Shown here: one piece after another, positions 17,966 to 27,781 of the stretch
Numbering within the stretch: the first letter of the stretch is position 1
Layout of the letters: each line of letters opens with the position of its first letter
DNA from: Shewanella indica
GTDB taxonomy: Bacteria; Pseudomonadota; Gammaproteobacteria; Enterobacterales; Shewanellaceae
Direction of reading: 5' to 3'
DNA length: 64,000 bases
Assembly: GCF_002836975.1 (NCBI RefSeq)
Contig: NZ_NIJK01000039.1
Location: 46,160-110,159, forward strand
Notes under the pieces: model-generated
Database searches by the model: none
What the model was told of the DNA's origin: nothing
The model's input: the letters and a program-made list of their open reading frames with translations, nothing else
Translations under genes and position numbers: made by a program

Positions 17966-19001
17966 AAAAAAAGCGGATAAACCAGCCGAGAGCGGCTTCG
18001 ACGTCAAGAATCTCAACGGGATTGAGAAGACCGCCATTTTGTTGCTGAGTCTCAGTGAAGCCGATGCGGCCTCTATTCTCAAACACTTGGAACCCAAACA
18101 GGTTCAAAAGGTGGGTATGGCCATGGCGGCCATGCAGGAGTTCGGCCAGGAGAAGGTGGTTGCGGTTCACAAGCTGTTTCTGGATGATATCCAGAAATAC
18201 TCCTCCATAGGCTTTAACAGCGAAGAGTTTGTGCGCAAGGCACTGACTACCGCGCTGGGTGAAGACAAGGCCGGTAACCTTATCGAGCAGATTGTCATGG
18301 GCAGTGGCGCCAAAGGCCTCGACTCGCTCAAGTGGATGGACGCCAGGCAGGTGGCGACTATCATCCAGAATGAACACCCGCAGATCCAAACCATTGTTTT
18401 GTCCTATCTTGAACCGGATCAGGCGGCGGAAATCTTTGCCCAGTTCCCGGAAAACACCCGTCTCGATTTGATGATGCGTATCGCCAACCTCGAAGAGGTG
18501 CAACCTGCAGCACTGCAGGAGCTTAACGACATCATGGAGAAACAGTTTGCCGGTCAGGGTGGCGCCCAGGCCGCCAAGATGGGTGGCTTGAAGGCTGCTG
18601 CCAACATTATGAACTACCTGGATACCGGGGTAGAGAGCCAACTGATGGAAACCCTGCGCGAGTCCGACGAAGAGATGGCGCAGCAGATCCAGGACTTGAT
18701 GTTCGTGTTCGAAAACCTTATTGATGTCGACGACCGTGGTATTCAGACGCTGCTGCGGGAAGTGCAGCAGGATGTACTGATGAAGGCGCTCAAGGGCGCC
18801 GATGAGCCATTGAAGGAAAAGATCCTCGGCAATATGTCCAAACGTGCCGCCGAATTGCTGCGTGACGATCTCGAGGCCATGGGGCCAATTCGTATCAGCG
18901 AAGTGGAAGTGGCCCAGAAAGAGATATTGTCCATCGCCCGTCGCTTGTCCGATGCCGGAGAAATTATGCTCGGTGGCGGCGGCAGTGAAGAATTCCTCTG
19001 A
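17958..19001 (+). CDS. fliG: Motor switch protein FliG
   Basis: FliG is the rotor part that touches the stator and generates torque. The 347-residue product has the N-terminal FliF-binding domain (GIEKTAILLLSLSEADAA), the middle domain with the EHPQ motif (IIQNEHPQIQTIVLSYLE) and the C-terminal torque helix (MSKRAAELLRDDLEAMGP). Length and motifs are normal. It overlaps fliF by 8 bp and is followed by fliH after 13 bp. Confidence 0.97.
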   Translation: MPEKKADKPAESGFDVKNLNGIEKTAILLLSLSEADAASILKHLEPKQVQKVGMAMAAMQEFGQEKVVAVHKLFLDDIQKYSSIGFNSEEFVRKALTTALGEDKAGNLIEQIVMGSGAKGLDSLKWMDARQVATIIQNEHPQIQTIVLSYLEPDQAAEIFAQFPENTRLDLMMRIANLEEVQPAALQELNDIMEKQFAGQGGAQAAKMGGLKAAANIMNYLDTGVESQLMETLRESDEEMAQQIQDLMFVFENLIDVDDRGIQTLLREVQQDVLMKALKGADEPLKEKILGNMSKRAAELLRDDLEAMGPIRISEVEVAQKEILSIARRLSDAGEIMLGGGGSEEFL

Positions 19002-19014
19002 CAGGCGAGTTTGA

Positions 19015-19989
19015 ATGACTGACAAAAAGGTGTCCCACAACATTTTGCCGCCGGATGAAGCAGACGAGTTTGTTCATTGGCAGTTGCCCGATGTGGGTGA
19101 CGCCATGCCGCTTAAGCCGAGTAATCTGTTTGGCTATAAGCCTGGACGCATAGAGCCCAAGGCCGCCGAAGAGGCTGTATCACCACCGACTTTGGCTGAA
19201 ATCGAATCTATCCGCGAGCAAGCCGAGCAGGAAGGTTTTGCCGAAGGCAAGGAACAAGGGCTGGCCAAAGGCCTGGAGGAAGGCCGTCTTCAGGGCTTGG
19301 AACAGGGCCACAGTGAAGGTTTTGCCCAGGGGCTTGAGCAAGGCCGGGAAGAAGGCTTGCAACAGGCCGCCGCCATGATAGAGCGTTTCGACGCTTTGCT
19401 CGCTCAGTTCGAGGCGCCGCTGGCGCTGCTGGATACCCAGATAGAAGAATCTTTGCTGACCTTGGTCGGCACTTTGGCGCGCAATCTTATTGCCCATGAG
19501 CTGAAGACCCACCCGGAACATATACTGGCGGCGCTCAGGCAAGGGATAGATGCCCTGCCTCTCAAAGAGCAGAAAGTGAATCTGCGCCTGCATCCCGAAG
19601 ATATGGCTTTGGTCAGCGAGCTCTACGGTGAAGAACAACTGGCACGTAACCGCTGGACACTGGAAGCCGATCCCGGCCTCAACCGGGGCGATTGTGTGGT
19701 GGACAGCCAACGCTCGCAAGTGGATATGCGTCTGGAAACCCGTTTGGACGGGGTGTTTGCCAATCTTGAAGCCGAACAATCCATGTTGGCGAAAAGGGCT
19801 GCTCAGCAACAGGCCGCAATAGACGATAGGCAAAGCCCGCCTATACCGGACAGCGAGCAGGGGCAAACGCTTGCAGATGAACAAACAGCCGTTGTGAGCG
19901 ACAAGGCCGAGACCGCAAGTCAAGAGGGCGAACAGCCCAGCGAAGGAGACGCTCATGATGCAGCAGCGCCGAAGCCAACTGCTGAGTGA
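19015..19989 (+). CDS. fliH: Flagellar export ATPase regulator FliH
   Basis: FliH binds the FliI ATPase and links it to the C-ring. The 324-residue product has a long glycine repeat, with glycine at every fourth position from residue 74 to 114 (11 in a row). It therefore forms an unbroken helix face typical of FliH. The C-terminal half, about 120-250, is the conserved FliI-binding region. The last 70 residues are an acidic, disordered extension (about 250-324) beyond the usual FliH end. Its 3' end overlaps fliI by 35 bp. Confidence 0.92.
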   Translation: MTDKKVSHNILPPDEADEFVHWQLPDVGDAMPLKPSNLFGYKPGRIEPKAAEEAVSPPTLAEIESIREQAEQEGFAEGKEQGLAKGLEEGRLQGLEQGHSEGFAQGLEQGREEGLQQAAAMIERFDALLAQFEAPLALLDTQIEESLLTLVGTLARNLIAHELKTHPEHILAALRQGIDALPLKEQKVNLRLHPEDMALVSELYGEEQLARNRWTLEADPGLNRGDCVVDSQRSQVDMRLETRLDGVFANLEAEQSMLAKRAAQQQAAIDDRQSPPIPDSEQGQTLADEQTAVVSDKAETASQEGEQPSEGDAHDAAAPKPTAE

Positions 19990-21298
19990 ACTCAAACACT
20001 TGGCCGAAAAGCAAGCGCCGTTTCAAGCGGTTGCCAGCGGCCAGTTGGTGCGGGTGGTTGGCCTGACGCTGGAAGCCAGTGGTTGCCGGGCGCCGGTCGG
20101 TAGTCTCTGCGCTATAGATACCATGGCGGGTAAGCTTATTGCCGAGGTGATAGGTTTTGACGATGAGCTATTGTATCTGATGCCGGTGGAAGAACTCAGG
20201 GGCGTGCTGCCCGGAGCCAAAGTGATGCCGCTCGGTGAGCAAACCGGGCTCAGCGTTGGTTTGAGTCTTCTTGGTCGGGTGCTGGACGGTAACGGCCAGC
20301 CGCTCGATGGTATGGGCGCCCTGCACACAGACGAACAAGCCTCGCGCCACAGCCCGGCAATCAACCCCTTGGCCAGACGGGCGATTACCGAACCGCTTGA
20401 TGTAGGCGTCAGAGCCATCAATGCCATGCTTACCGTGGGCAAGGGCCAACGTATGGGGCTCTTTGCCGGCTCCGGCGTGGGTAAGAGTGTGCTTCTTGGC
20501 ATGATGACCCGCGGCACCACGGCCGACATTATTGTGGTTGGCCTGGTGGGGGAGCGTGGCCGGGAAGTAAAAGAGTTTATCGAAGAGATCCTGGGCGCAG
20601 AGGGACGGGCCCGCTCTGTGGTCATAGCTGCTCCGGCAGATACCTCTCCCTTGATGCGCCTTCGCGCCTGCGAAACCTCGACTCGGATAGCCGAGTATTT
20701 TCGCGATCTCGGCTATGATGTTCTGCTGTTGATGGATAGCCTGACCCGTTATGCCCAGGCGCAGCGGGAAATCGCTCTGGCGGTCGGTGAGCCGCCGGCA
20801 ACCAAAGGCTATCCGCCTTCGGTATTTGCCAAGTTGCCCCGTTTGGTGGAGCGCGCCGGTAATGGCGGTGAAGGGCAGGGCTCGATCACTGCCTTCTATA
20901 CTGTGCTTACCGAAGGGGATGATCAGCAAGATCCCATTGCCGATGCCTCGCGGGCCATTTTGGACGGTCACATAGTGCTGTCGCGGGCCTTGGCCGACTC
21001 AGGACATTATCCGGCGATAGACATTGAAGCTTCCATCAGCCGGGTGGCACCTATGGTGATAAGTGAGGCGCACCTCGAAGCGATGCGGCGCGTCAAGCAG
21101 GTGTATTCGCTCTACCAGCAAAACCGGGATCTGATCTCTATCGGTGCCTATTCCCAAGGCTCGGATCCGCGTATCGACAACGCCATACGCCTGCAACCCG
21201 CCATGAACGCCTTTTTGCGGCAGGGGATGCGCGATGCTATTAGTTTCAGTGATTGCCAGCAGATGTTGGGGCAGCTTGCAGCCCAATGTAAGGTGTAA
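19955..21298 (+). CDS. fliI: Flagellum-specific ATPase FliI
   Basis: FliI is the F1-beta-like ATPase that unloads substrates at the export gate. The 447-residue protein has Walker A in [12 protein letters not shown] (about residue 170) and Walker [20 protein letters not shown]. The start is inside fliH, behind GAAGGAG, so translation is coupled. A 124-bp gap separates it from fliJ. The gap contains no gene, and I see no clear promoter or hairpin in it. Confidence 0.97.
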   Translation: MMQQRRSQLLSELKHLAEKQAPFQAVASGQLVRVVGLTLEASGCRAPVGSLCAIDTMAGKLIAEVIGFDDELLYLMPVEELRGVLPGAKVMPLGEQTGLSVGLSLLGRVLDGNGQPLDGMGALHTDEQASRHSPAINPLARRAITEPLDVGVRAINAMLTVGKGQRMGLFAGSGVGKSVLLGMMTRGTTADIIVVGLVGERGREVKEFIEEILGAEGRARSVVIAAPADTSPLMRLRACETSTRIAEYFRDLGYDVLLLMDSLTRYAQAQREIALAVGEPPATKGYPPSVFAKLPRLVERAGNGGEGQGSITAFYTVLTEGDDQQDPIADASRAILDGHIVLSRALADSGHYPAIDIEASISRVAPMVISEAHLEAMRRVKQVYSLYQQNRDLISIGAYSQGSDPRIDNAIRLQPAMNAFLRQGMRDAISFSDCQQMLGQLAAQCKV

Positions 21299-21422
21299 TA
21301 TCACTCTGTGCATGGGTTTTGGGGCTCGACAAAAAAGTGCTGAGAATAGGGTAGCCAGAGCCTGATTGAGAGAGTCGGGTTAAGGCCCGCAAGGCAGGCA
21401 ATTTTAAGGAATAGTAATACAG

Positions 21423-21872
21423 ATGGCGAAACCCGATCCTTTGCACACAGTGTTGAAACTGGCGGTCGAAGCCGAAGAGCAGGCGGCACTGCAGCTTAAA
21501 GCCGCGCAAATGGAATGCCAGAGGCGTAAGTCTCAGTTGCAGGCGCTGCAGGAATACCGTCTCGACTATATGAAGCAACTCGATGCCCAGCAGGGGCAGA
21601 GCATTGGCGCCTCCTATTACCAGCAGTTTCATCGATTTGTGCGTCAGGTAGATGATGCCATAGGGCAACAACTCGCCGTGGTTGCCGAGGCAGATAAGCA
21701 GCGGGGCTATCGGCAGCAACATTGGCTGGAGAAGCAGCAAAAGCGTAAGGCGGTGGAGATGTTGCTGGAGAAAAAAGCCCTGCAGGCCGAAGCCAAAGCC
21801 GCCAAACAGGAGCAGAAACTCATCGATGAGTTTGCTTCCCAGCAGTTTTTTCGTCGCAAGCTGAACCACTGA
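21423..21872 (+). CDS. fliJ: Flagellar export chaperone FliJ
   Basis: FliJ is the coiled-coil stalk in the FliI hexamer and a general export chaperone. The 149-residue product is almost wholly charged coiled coil (QAALQLKAAQMECQRRKSQL; KKALQAEAKAAKQEQK-type segments). Length is normal. It is the last gene of the fliE-fliJ segment. The 148-bp gap after it carries a sigma-54 promoter for fliK. Confidence 0.92.
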   Translation: MAKPDPLHTVLKLAVEAEEQAALQLKAAQMECQRRKSQLQALQEYRLDYMKQLDAQQGQSIGASYYQQFHRFVRQVDDAIGQQLAVVAEADKQRGYRQQHWLEKQQKRKAVEMLLEKKALQAEAKAAKQEQKLIDEFASQQFFRRKLNH

Positions 21873-21930
21873 GCTTCCACAGACTTTCATTCCCGGACAA
21901 TTCCTTAAGAATCCATTCTATATTTTTTGT

Positions 21931-21946
21931 TGGCGTGAATTTTGCT
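21931..21946 (+). promoter_or_regulatory. Sigma-54 promoter of the fliK operon
   Basis: TGGCGTGAATTTTGCT matches the sigma-54 consensus TGGCACG-N4-TTGCW at nearly every fixed position, 75 bp before the fliK ATG. It would give fliK-fliL-fliM-fliN-fliO-fliP-fliQ-fliR-flhB their own start. Confidence 0.85.
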
Positions 21947-22020
21947 TTATTTGAGACAGAGACATTAATTCTGACTCGGCCTATCTTTATCTATTGAGGG
22001 CCTAGGTGCTGGAGGAAGGC

Positions 22021-23553
22021 ATGCAGCAGTTATCCAATATCCTGATCGGCAATGCGGGCGGCAAGGGAGTTTCCGCCACAGATGCACTACAATCTACTGA
22101 TAACGAAGCTTTTTTCGCCGCTTACCAACAGGCGCAGACTAAATTTTCATTCGACTCACAAAGCGTTAAGCCGACATTTCCCGGCGGCAGTCTTGATAGT
22201 GAAAACCTCCATGCTGAACAGGCCGTTGATGTCTCGCTCATTTTGGGGCAGATAGCCATGGGCAAGAACTTGCCGTCTGAAGACGGCACTATGGTCACCG
22301 CTATGGCCACCGAAGTCGATGAGCAAAGTCTGCTAACACAGATTGCCGCTCTCACCGGGCTCAAGGAAGATGAGATCAAGGCCATGTCTCCCGAAGAGCA
22401 GATGAAGCTCTTGGAAAACCTTAAACAGAGTGGTGTCGAGCTTGGCATGGTAGTGACAGATAGTCTGGAAGGCGCAGAACTGATTACCGCTGACGAAGGC
22501 GACGAGAGTGAACAAGACAGTGCCAAACTGGCCGATACTGATCAGGAAGCGGCAAGCAAAGGCGATAGCAAAGCAGAGGATGAAACTATAGATGCTCCTT
22601 TGCTGGCTCTTGATAAGACGGTTATGGCAGATAAGGCCAAGTCTCAGCAAGGCGAGCAACAAATGGGCTGGGCGGATGCTGATAAGTCAGCGCGTAAGGC
22701 GGCGACTCAGGATGGTATGGCAGCTGTGGTTCGTGAAGCTGTGCTCAATGCCACAGAGGAAAAGAGTGACAAGATCTTGGCGCAAAGCGTAATTGCCGAT
22801 AATGCCAAGACAGATACTGCCGGCAAGTTGGGTGCTGCGGTGACCGCGGCGGCAACGGCTGTTGGCGCTGACGGCAAGAGTGACAAAGCTGTCGCCAAGG
22901 ATGTTCTCGCCAGCTTAGTCAAGGCTGAGGTGAAAGGTACTCAGACTGCTGCCGAGGTGCGAAGCCCTGTGAGTGACGCCATACATCAGGCGCTCAAGGG
23001 TGATGCGGCATCAACCCAGACAGATATCAGCCCATTCCAGCAACAGCTGCATCAACAAGGATTACAGCCTCCCCAGCGGGGAGAGATGGCCCAATATCAA
23101 CTGTCGTTGAGGCAGGGGATGGAGCAATCACTGCAAACCGCCGATATGGTGCAACGCTTTGCCCCCGTGATGCGGCAACAGTTGATCACCATGGTCAGTA
23201 ATGGTGTGCAACAGGCTGAAATTCGTCTCGACCCACCTGAGCTTGGAGCCATGATGGTCAGGGTTCAGGTGCATGGCGATCAGACCCAAGTGCAGTTCCA
23301 TGTCACCCAACCGCAAACCCGGGATATGCTGGAACAGGCTATGCCCAGATTGAGAGAAATGTTGCAGGAGCAGGGAATGAACCTGGCCGATAGCCATATT
23401 TCCCAAGGTGGTCGTGAGCAAGGCGAGCAGCAAGGTGGCAATGGCGGTGGTTTTGCCCAGGAGAGCACCAACGGTGAAATTTCCGTCGAAGAAACGGTAC
23501 AAAGCACAAATCACACAACAAGTTATGGCTCGGGTATAGATTATTACGCCTGA
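22021..23553 (+). CDS. fliK: Hook-length control protein FliK
   Basis: FliK measures the hook and switches export specificity through FlhB. I chose the ATG at 22,021, with GGAGG five bases upstream, over a GTG 15 bp earlier. This gives 510 residues. The N-terminal two-thirds are low-complexity, rich in alanine, aspartate and glutamine. The C-terminal conserved domain (about 380-465) contains QQAEIRLDPPELGAMMVRVQ, the FliK core that contacts FlhB. The tail is glycine/glutamine rich. A second FliK-like gene is present at 42,429. Confidence 0.93.
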   Translation: MQQLSNILIGNAGGKGVSATDALQSTDNEAFFAAYQQAQTKFSFDSQSVKPTFPGGSLDSENLHAEQAVDVSLILGQIAMGKNLPSEDGTMVTAMATEVDEQSLLTQIAALTGLKEDEIKAMSPEEQMKLLENLKQSGVELGMVVTDSLEGAELITADEGDESEQDSAKLADTDQEAASKGDSKAEDETIDAPLLALDKTVMADKAKSQQGEQQMGWADADKSARKAATQDGMAAVVREAVLNATEEKSDKILAQSVIADNAKTDTAGKLGAAVTAAATAVGADGKSDKAVAKDVLASLVKAEVKGTQTAAEVRSPVSDAIHQALKGDAASTQTDISPFQQQLHQQGLQPPQRGEMAQYQLSLRQGMEQSLQTADMVQRFAPVMRQQLITMVSNGVQQAEIRLDPPELGAMMVRVQVHGDQTQVQFHVTQPQTRDMLEQAMPRLREMLQEQGMNLADSHISQGGREQGEQQGGNGGGFAQESTNGEISVEETVQSTNHTTSYGSGIDYYA

Positions 23554-23619
23554 GCAGGTAACCTATAGGGATGGCATTTTTCCGCGGGCAGTGCGGTTGA
23601 TTAAGGGATAGGAAAGAGG

Positions 23620-24144
23620 ATGGCAGAGCAAGAAGAGCTTGAGCTGCAAGAGGCGCAGGCGCCTAAAAGTAGAAAGAAACTCTTTATCTTCGGTGGCATA
23701 GGTCTGGTGGTGTTGCTGCTGATTGGCGCTGGCTTGTGGTTTTTCCTGGGTGGCTCAGATGATTCTGCGAACGATGCAGCCAAGGGGGAGCAGGGTACCG
23801 AAGTCACTCAGGTCAACGACAGCAGGGAAGCCTTCTATGTCGCTATGCCCAGACCATTTCTGTTCAACCTGCCGGGGGCCAACCGTTCCAGGCTGGTGGA
23901 GATTAAGGTGCAGCTTATGGTGCGGGGCAGTGATGACGATGTCACTATCAGGAAGCATGTTCCATTGATTGAAGATGCACTGCTGACTACCTTCAGCGGT
24001 GCCGATGTCGAAAAGCTCAGCAGCCAGGCGGGTAAGGATGAGCTCAGGCAGTTGGCGCTGCTCAATGTGCAAAACACGCTGCAACCGGTAACAGGCCGAA
24101 AAGTGGTTGAGAAAGTGCTGTTTACCGGCTTTGTGATGCAGTAA
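23620..24144 (+). CDS. fliL: Flagellar basal body protein FliL
   Basis: FliL is an inner-membrane protein that supports stator function. The 174-residue product has one N-terminal transmembrane helix at about residues 22-43 (LFIFGGIGLVVLLLIGAGLW) and a periplasmic FliL domain (AMPRPFLFNLPG, then VEIKVQLMVRG). It lies 66 bp after fliK and 26 bp before fliM. Confidence 0.94.
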   Translation: MAEQEELELQEAQAPKSRKKLFIFGGIGLVVLLLIGAGLWFFLGGSDDSANDAAKGEQGTEVTQVNDSREAFYVAMPRPFLFNLPGANRSRLVEIKVQLMVRGSDDDVTIRKHVPLIEDALLTTFSGADVEKLSSQAGKDELRQLALLNVQNTLQPVTGRKVVEKVLFTGFVMQ

Positions 24145-24170
24145 CAGGGACAAGAGGCGAAGGCAATATC

Positions 24171-25199
24171 GTGAGTGATTTATTAAGCCAAGACGAAATT
24201 GATGCGCTGCTGCATGGCGTGGACGACGTCGAAGAAGATGATTCGCAGGAGTCGACTCTTGAAGCTCAGTCCTATGACTTTTCTTCACAGGATCGTATCG
24301 TCCGTGGCCGGATGCCGACCCTGGAAATTGTCAACGAGCGCTTTGCCCGTCACCTGCGGATCAGCATGTTCAACATGATGCGCCGGGCCGCCGAAGTCTC
24401 CATTAACGGCGTACAGATGCTCAAGTTTGGTGAATATGTGCACACTCTGTTTGTGCCAACCAGCTTGAATATGGTGCGCTTTAGTCCGCTCAAGGGCACG
24501 GCACTGATCACCATGGAAGCCAGATTGGTGTTCATTCTGGTGGACAACTTCTTCGGTGGTGATGGCCGTTTCCACGCCAAGATTGAAGGACGGGAGTTCA
24601 CCCCGACAGAGCGGCGCATAGTGCAACTGCTGTTGAAGATTATTTTTGAAGATTACAAAGATGCCTGGGCGCCTGTGATGGATGTCGAATTCGACTATCT
24701 GGACTCAGAGGTTAACCCGGCGATGGCCAATATCGTTAGCCCGACCGAAGTGGTGGTGGTGAACTCTTTTCATATTGAGGTAGACGGTGGTGGTGGCGAT
24801 TTCCACATCACCATGCCTTATTCTATGATCGAGCCAATCCGGGAGTTGCTGGATGCCGGGGTTCAAAGCGATAAGCAAGATACCGATATGCGCTGGTCTC
24901 AAGCGCTGAAAGACGAGATCATGGATGTCGAAGTGGGGCTGGATGCGCGCTTGCTTGAAAAAGAGATGACCTTAAGAGAAGTGATGGAATTTAAGGCCGG
25001 TGATGTGATCCCGGTTGAGTTGCCTGAGCATATAGTGATGAAGATTGAAGACTTGCCTACTTACAGATGTAAGTTGGGGAGAGTCAAGGAAAACCTGGCG
25101 CTAAAGATCTGCGACAAGATCCCGCGTCCGGAAACGGTCAAGACCGAACTGCAGCTGGTAACCCGCAAAGGGAAATCCAAGGATATCTCGGAAATATAA
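24171..25199 (+). CDS. fliM: Motor switch protein FliM
   Basis: FliM is the C-ring protein that binds phosphorylated CheY and reverses rotation. The 342-residue product starts with the CheY-binding N-terminal motif (LLSQDEIDALLHG). The CheC-like middle domain and a C-terminal SpoA domain follow. GTG at 24,171 is the start. fliN begins 11 bp later. CheY is encoded at 34,114. Confidence 0.97.
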   Translation: MSDLLSQDEIDALLHGVDDVEEDDSQESTLEAQSYDFSSQDRIVRGRMPTLEIVNERFARHLRISMFNMMRRAAEVSINGVQMLKFGEYVHTLFVPTSLNMVRFSPLKGTALITMEARLVFILVDNFFGGDGRFHAKIEGREFTPTERRIVQLLLKIIFEDYKDAWAPVMDVEFDYLDSEVNPAMANIVSPTEVVVVNSFHIEVDGGGGDFHITMPYSMIEPIRELLDAGVQSDKQDTDMRWSQALKDEIMDVEVGLDARLLEKEMTLREVMEFKAGDVIPVELPEHIVMKIEDLPTYRCKLGRVKENLALKICDKIPRPETVKTELQLVTRKGKSKDISEI

Positions 25200-25210
25200 G
25201 GTGAGAGAGA

Positions 25211-25591
25211 ATGAGTACTGAAGAGATGGACGATTGGGCGGCCGCCATGGCTGAGCAGGCTGAAGAGGAGGCCAAAGCGGTTGATTTGGATGAGCTGAAG
25301 AATGATGCCAAACCCTTGTCGGAAGAGGAAGCCGCCAAACTGGATACCATTTTGGATATTCCCGTGACTATCTCCATGGAGGTGGGACGCAGTTTTATCA
25401 GTATCCGCAATCTGTTGCAGCTTAACCAAGGCTCGGTAGTGGAACTGGATAGAGTCGCCGGTGAACCTCTGGATGTGATGGTCAACGGCACCTTGATTGC
25501 TCACGGTGAAGTGGTCGTGGTTAACGACAAGTTCGGTATCCGTTTGACGGATGTGATAAGCCAGACAGAACGCATTAAGAAACTTAAATAA
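25211..25591 (+). CDS. fliN: Motor switch protein FliN
   Basis: FliN completes the C-ring and docks FliH-FliI. The 126-residue protein has an acidic N-terminal segment (about 1-45) and a C-terminal SpoA domain (about 46-122) with TISMEVGRSFISIRNLLQL and LIAHGEVVVVNDKFGIRL. Length is close to the enteric form. Confidence 0.96.
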   Translation: MSTEEMDDWAAAMAEQAEEEAKAVDLDELKNDAKPLSEEEAAKLDTILDIPVTISMEVGRSFISIRNLLQLNQGSVVELDRVAGEPLDVMVNGTLIAHGEVVVVNDKFGIRLTDVISQTERIKKLK

Positions 25592-25601
25592 GCCGGTGGC
25601 C

Positions 25602-25958
25602 ATGACTCAAACAACGACCCAGGCGGCAACCGCCTTGACTCACGACGGCGGCAATAGCCTGGCGACTATGGCCAGCATGATGGGTGGGCTTATCCTGGTA
25701 CTGGCGCTGATTTTTGTGCTGGCTTATCTGGTTAAACGCCTTAATCTGGTGCCGGGCAGCCAATCGGCTATCAAGACCCTGGCGGTTACCCCGCTGGGGC
25801 AAAAAGAAAGGTTGGTGTTGGTGGAGTTGGACGGTCAACAGTACCTGCTGGGAGTTACCGCGGCGCAAGTTTCCCTGGTGGATAAGCTGGAGCGGCCGGT
25901 GACTATAGACAACGAGAGCTTCGCCGCCAAGCTCAGACAAGCCAGGGTGAAACCATGA
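25602..25958 (+). CDS. fliO: Flagellar export protein FliO
   Basis: FliO helps assemble the FliP-FliQ-FliR export channel. The product is about 118 residues, with one transmembrane helix ([20 protein letters not shown]) followed by a cytoplasmic FliO domain ([20 protein letters not shown]). The start is uncertain: ATG at 25,602 or in-frame GTG at 25,596; neither has a strong ribosome site. The stop overlaps the fliP start. Confidence 0.9.
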   Translation: MTQTTTQAATALTHDGGNSLATMASMMGGLILVLALIFVLAYLVKRLNLVPGSQSAIKTLAVTPLGQKERLVLVELDGQQYLLGVTAAQVSLVDKLERPVTIDNESFAAKLRQARVKP

Positions 25959-26701
25959 TGAAATATTGGCCACTCCTGCTACTTCCCCTGATATTATTGC
26001 CAGGCTTTGCCCAAGCTCAGGATGCGCTGTTTCCTGCGGTAACCGTGACGACCGGGCCGGATGGTTCGACCCAGTATTCGGTGACCATGCAGATCTTACT
26101 GCTGATGACCGCCATGAGCTTTCTGCCGGCTATGGTGATCATGCTGACCTCTTTCACCCGAATCATAGTCGTCTTGTCTATCTTGCGGCAGGCGATAGGG
26201 CTGCAGCAGACTCCCTCCAACCAGGTTCTTATTGGTATGAGCCTGTTTATGACCTTCTTTATCATGGCGCCAGTGTTTGACCGTATCTATGATGACGCAG
26301 TGCAGCCTTACATGAATGACAGCATGACCTTGCAGCAGGCATTCGATGCCGGACAATCGCCGCTTAAAAAGTTTATGTTGTCGCAGACCCGCACCACAGA
26401 TCTCAACTCCTTTATTGAGATCTCAGGTTATCAGAATATCAACAATCCTGAAGATGCTCCCATGACTGTGGTGATCCCGGCCTTTATCACCAGTGAACTC
26501 AAGACCGCATTCCAGATAGGCTTTATGCTGTTCGTGCCATTTCTGGTACTGGATTTGGTGGTGGCCAGTATCCTGATGGCCATGGGTATGATGATGTTGT
26601 CCCCCATGATTGTTTCCTTGCCGTTTAAAATTATGCTGTTTGTACTGGTCGATGGCTGGACCCTGGTGATGGGTACGCTCGCCGGCAGCTTCGGTTTATA
26701 G
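25955..26701 (+). CDS. fliP: Flagellar export channel protein FliP
   Basis: FliP is the main subunit of the export gate pore. The 248-residue product has a cleavable signal peptide (cut after FAQA at about residue 21). The classic FliP segments follow: [20 protein letters not shown], then [18 protein letters not shown], with C-terminal helices ending [12 protein letters not shown]. The start overlaps the fliO stop by 4 bp (ATGATG). Confidence 0.97.
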   Translation: MMKYWPLLLLPLILLPGFAQAQDALFPAVTVTTGPDGSTQYSVTMQILLLMTAMSFLPAMVIMLTSFTRIIVVLSILRQAIGLQQTPSNQVLIGMSLFMTFFIMAPVFDRIYDDAVQPYMNDSMTLQQAFDAGQSPLKKFMLSQTRTTDLNSFIEISGYQNINNPEDAPMTVVIPAFITSELKTAFQIGFMLFVPFLVLDLVVASILMAMGMMMLSPMIVSLPFKIMLFVLVDGWTLVMGTLAGSFGL

Positions 26702-26710
26702 GAGGCATAA

Positions 26711-26980
26711 ATGACTCCCGAGGCACTGATCGACATTTTTCGCGAAGCCCTGGCGGTGATTGTGTTGATGGTTTCGGCCATAGTGGTGCCCGGGTTAGTT
26801 ATAGGTTTGATTGTGGCCGTGTTTCAGGCGGCAACCTCTATTAACGAACAGACACTGAGTTTTCTGCCCAGACTCTTGATGACTCTGTTCGCACTTATGT
26901 TTCTCGGCCATTGGCTGGTACGTACCATGATGGAGTTTTTTATCGAGATGGTTCACAGGATCCCGCAAGTGGTGGGTTGA
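26711..26980 (+). CDS. fliQ: Flagellar export channel protein FliQ
   Basis: FliQ is a small two-helix subunit of the export pore. The 89-residue product matches the family through its length (MTPEALIDIFREALAVIVLM; LIVAVFQAATSINEQTLSFL). It lies 9 bp after fliP and 3 bp before fliR, as usual. Confidence 0.97.
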   Translation: MTPEALIDIFREALAVIVLMVSAIVVPGLVIGLIVAVFQAATSINEQTLSFLPRLLMTLFALMFLGHWLVRTMMEFFIEMVHRIPQVVG

Positions 26981-26983
26981 ACC

Positions 26984-27781
26984 ATGGAGATATTGTTCGA
27001 CAGCATTCAACAAACCCTGGCCGCCTACCTTTGGCCCCTGTTTCGGGTGGCCAGCATGTTGATGGTGATGGCGGTTTTCGGTGCCAATACCACGCCTGCC
27101 AGAGTCCGTTTGTTGCTTTCGCTGGCCCTGACTGTGGCGATAGCCCCCGTCCTGCCGCCCATGCCCGGGGTGGAGCTTTTCTCTCTGGCGGCGGTATTTA
27201 TTACTGCTCAGCAAATTCTTATCGGCACTGCCATGGGGTTTGTCACCTTGCTCATTATGCAAACCTTTGTACTGACCGGGCAGATAATAGGTATGCAAAC
27301 CAGTTTAGGCTTTGCTTCCATGGTGGATCCCAGCTCAGGGCAGCAGACACCTGTGATAGGTAACTTCTTTTTGCTGCTCACCACCATGATCTTCCTGGCG
27401 GTCGATGGTCACCTGGTGATGATACGTATGTTGGTGGCAAGCTTTGAAACCTTGCCGGTATCCAATGAAGGGATAAAAATCGCCAACTATCGTACCCTGG
27501 CCGAGTGGGGCAGCTATATGTTTGGTGCCGCCTTGACCATGTCTATCTCGGCCATTGTGGCTTTACTTACCGTTAACCTTTCTTTCGGGGTAATGACCCG
27601 GGCGGCGCCACAATTGAACATCTTTGCCATAGGTTTTCCCGTCACCATGATAGGCGGGCTGATTATTCTGTGGCTGACGCTGGGGCCTGTAATGGCTCAC
27701 TTCGATGAGGTTTGGCATGCGGCGCAGCTGTTGCTGTGTGACATGCTGGAGCTGACCTGTAATCTGGATGGAGTGCCCTGA
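26984..27781 (+). CDS. fliR: Flagellar export channel protein FliR
   Basis: FliR closes the FliP-FliQ ring of the export pore. The 265-residue product has about six hydrophobic segments and the family region AAVFITAQQILIGTAMGFVT. Its stop shares a base with the flhB start (TGATG), so FliR and FlhB translation is coupled. In some species the two are fused, which fits this arrangement. Confidence 0.96.
   Translation: MEILFDSIQQTLAAYLWPLFRVASMLMVMAVFGANTTPARVRLLLSLALTVAIAPVLPPMPGVELFSLAAVFITAQQILIGTAMGFVTLLIMQTFVLTGQIIGMQTSLGFASMVDPSSGQQTPVIGNFFLLLTTMIFLAVDGHLVMIRMLVASFETLPVSNEGIKIANYRTLAEWGSYMFGAALTMSISAIVALLTVNLSFGVMTRAAPQLNIFAIGFPVTMIGGLIILWLTLGPVMAHFDEVWHAAQLLLCDMLELTCNLDGVP

Noticed and set aside
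17883..19043. Long minus-strand open frame (386 codons) across fliG
   Set aside because: It is antisense to FliG, which has all of its family motifs. The antisense product is histidine/leucine rich and has no recognisable domain.
21299..21422. Possible extra promoter or small gene between fliI and fliJ
   Set aside because: No sigma-54 or sigma-28 match, no open frame with a start site and no hairpin could be seen in the 124-bp gap.
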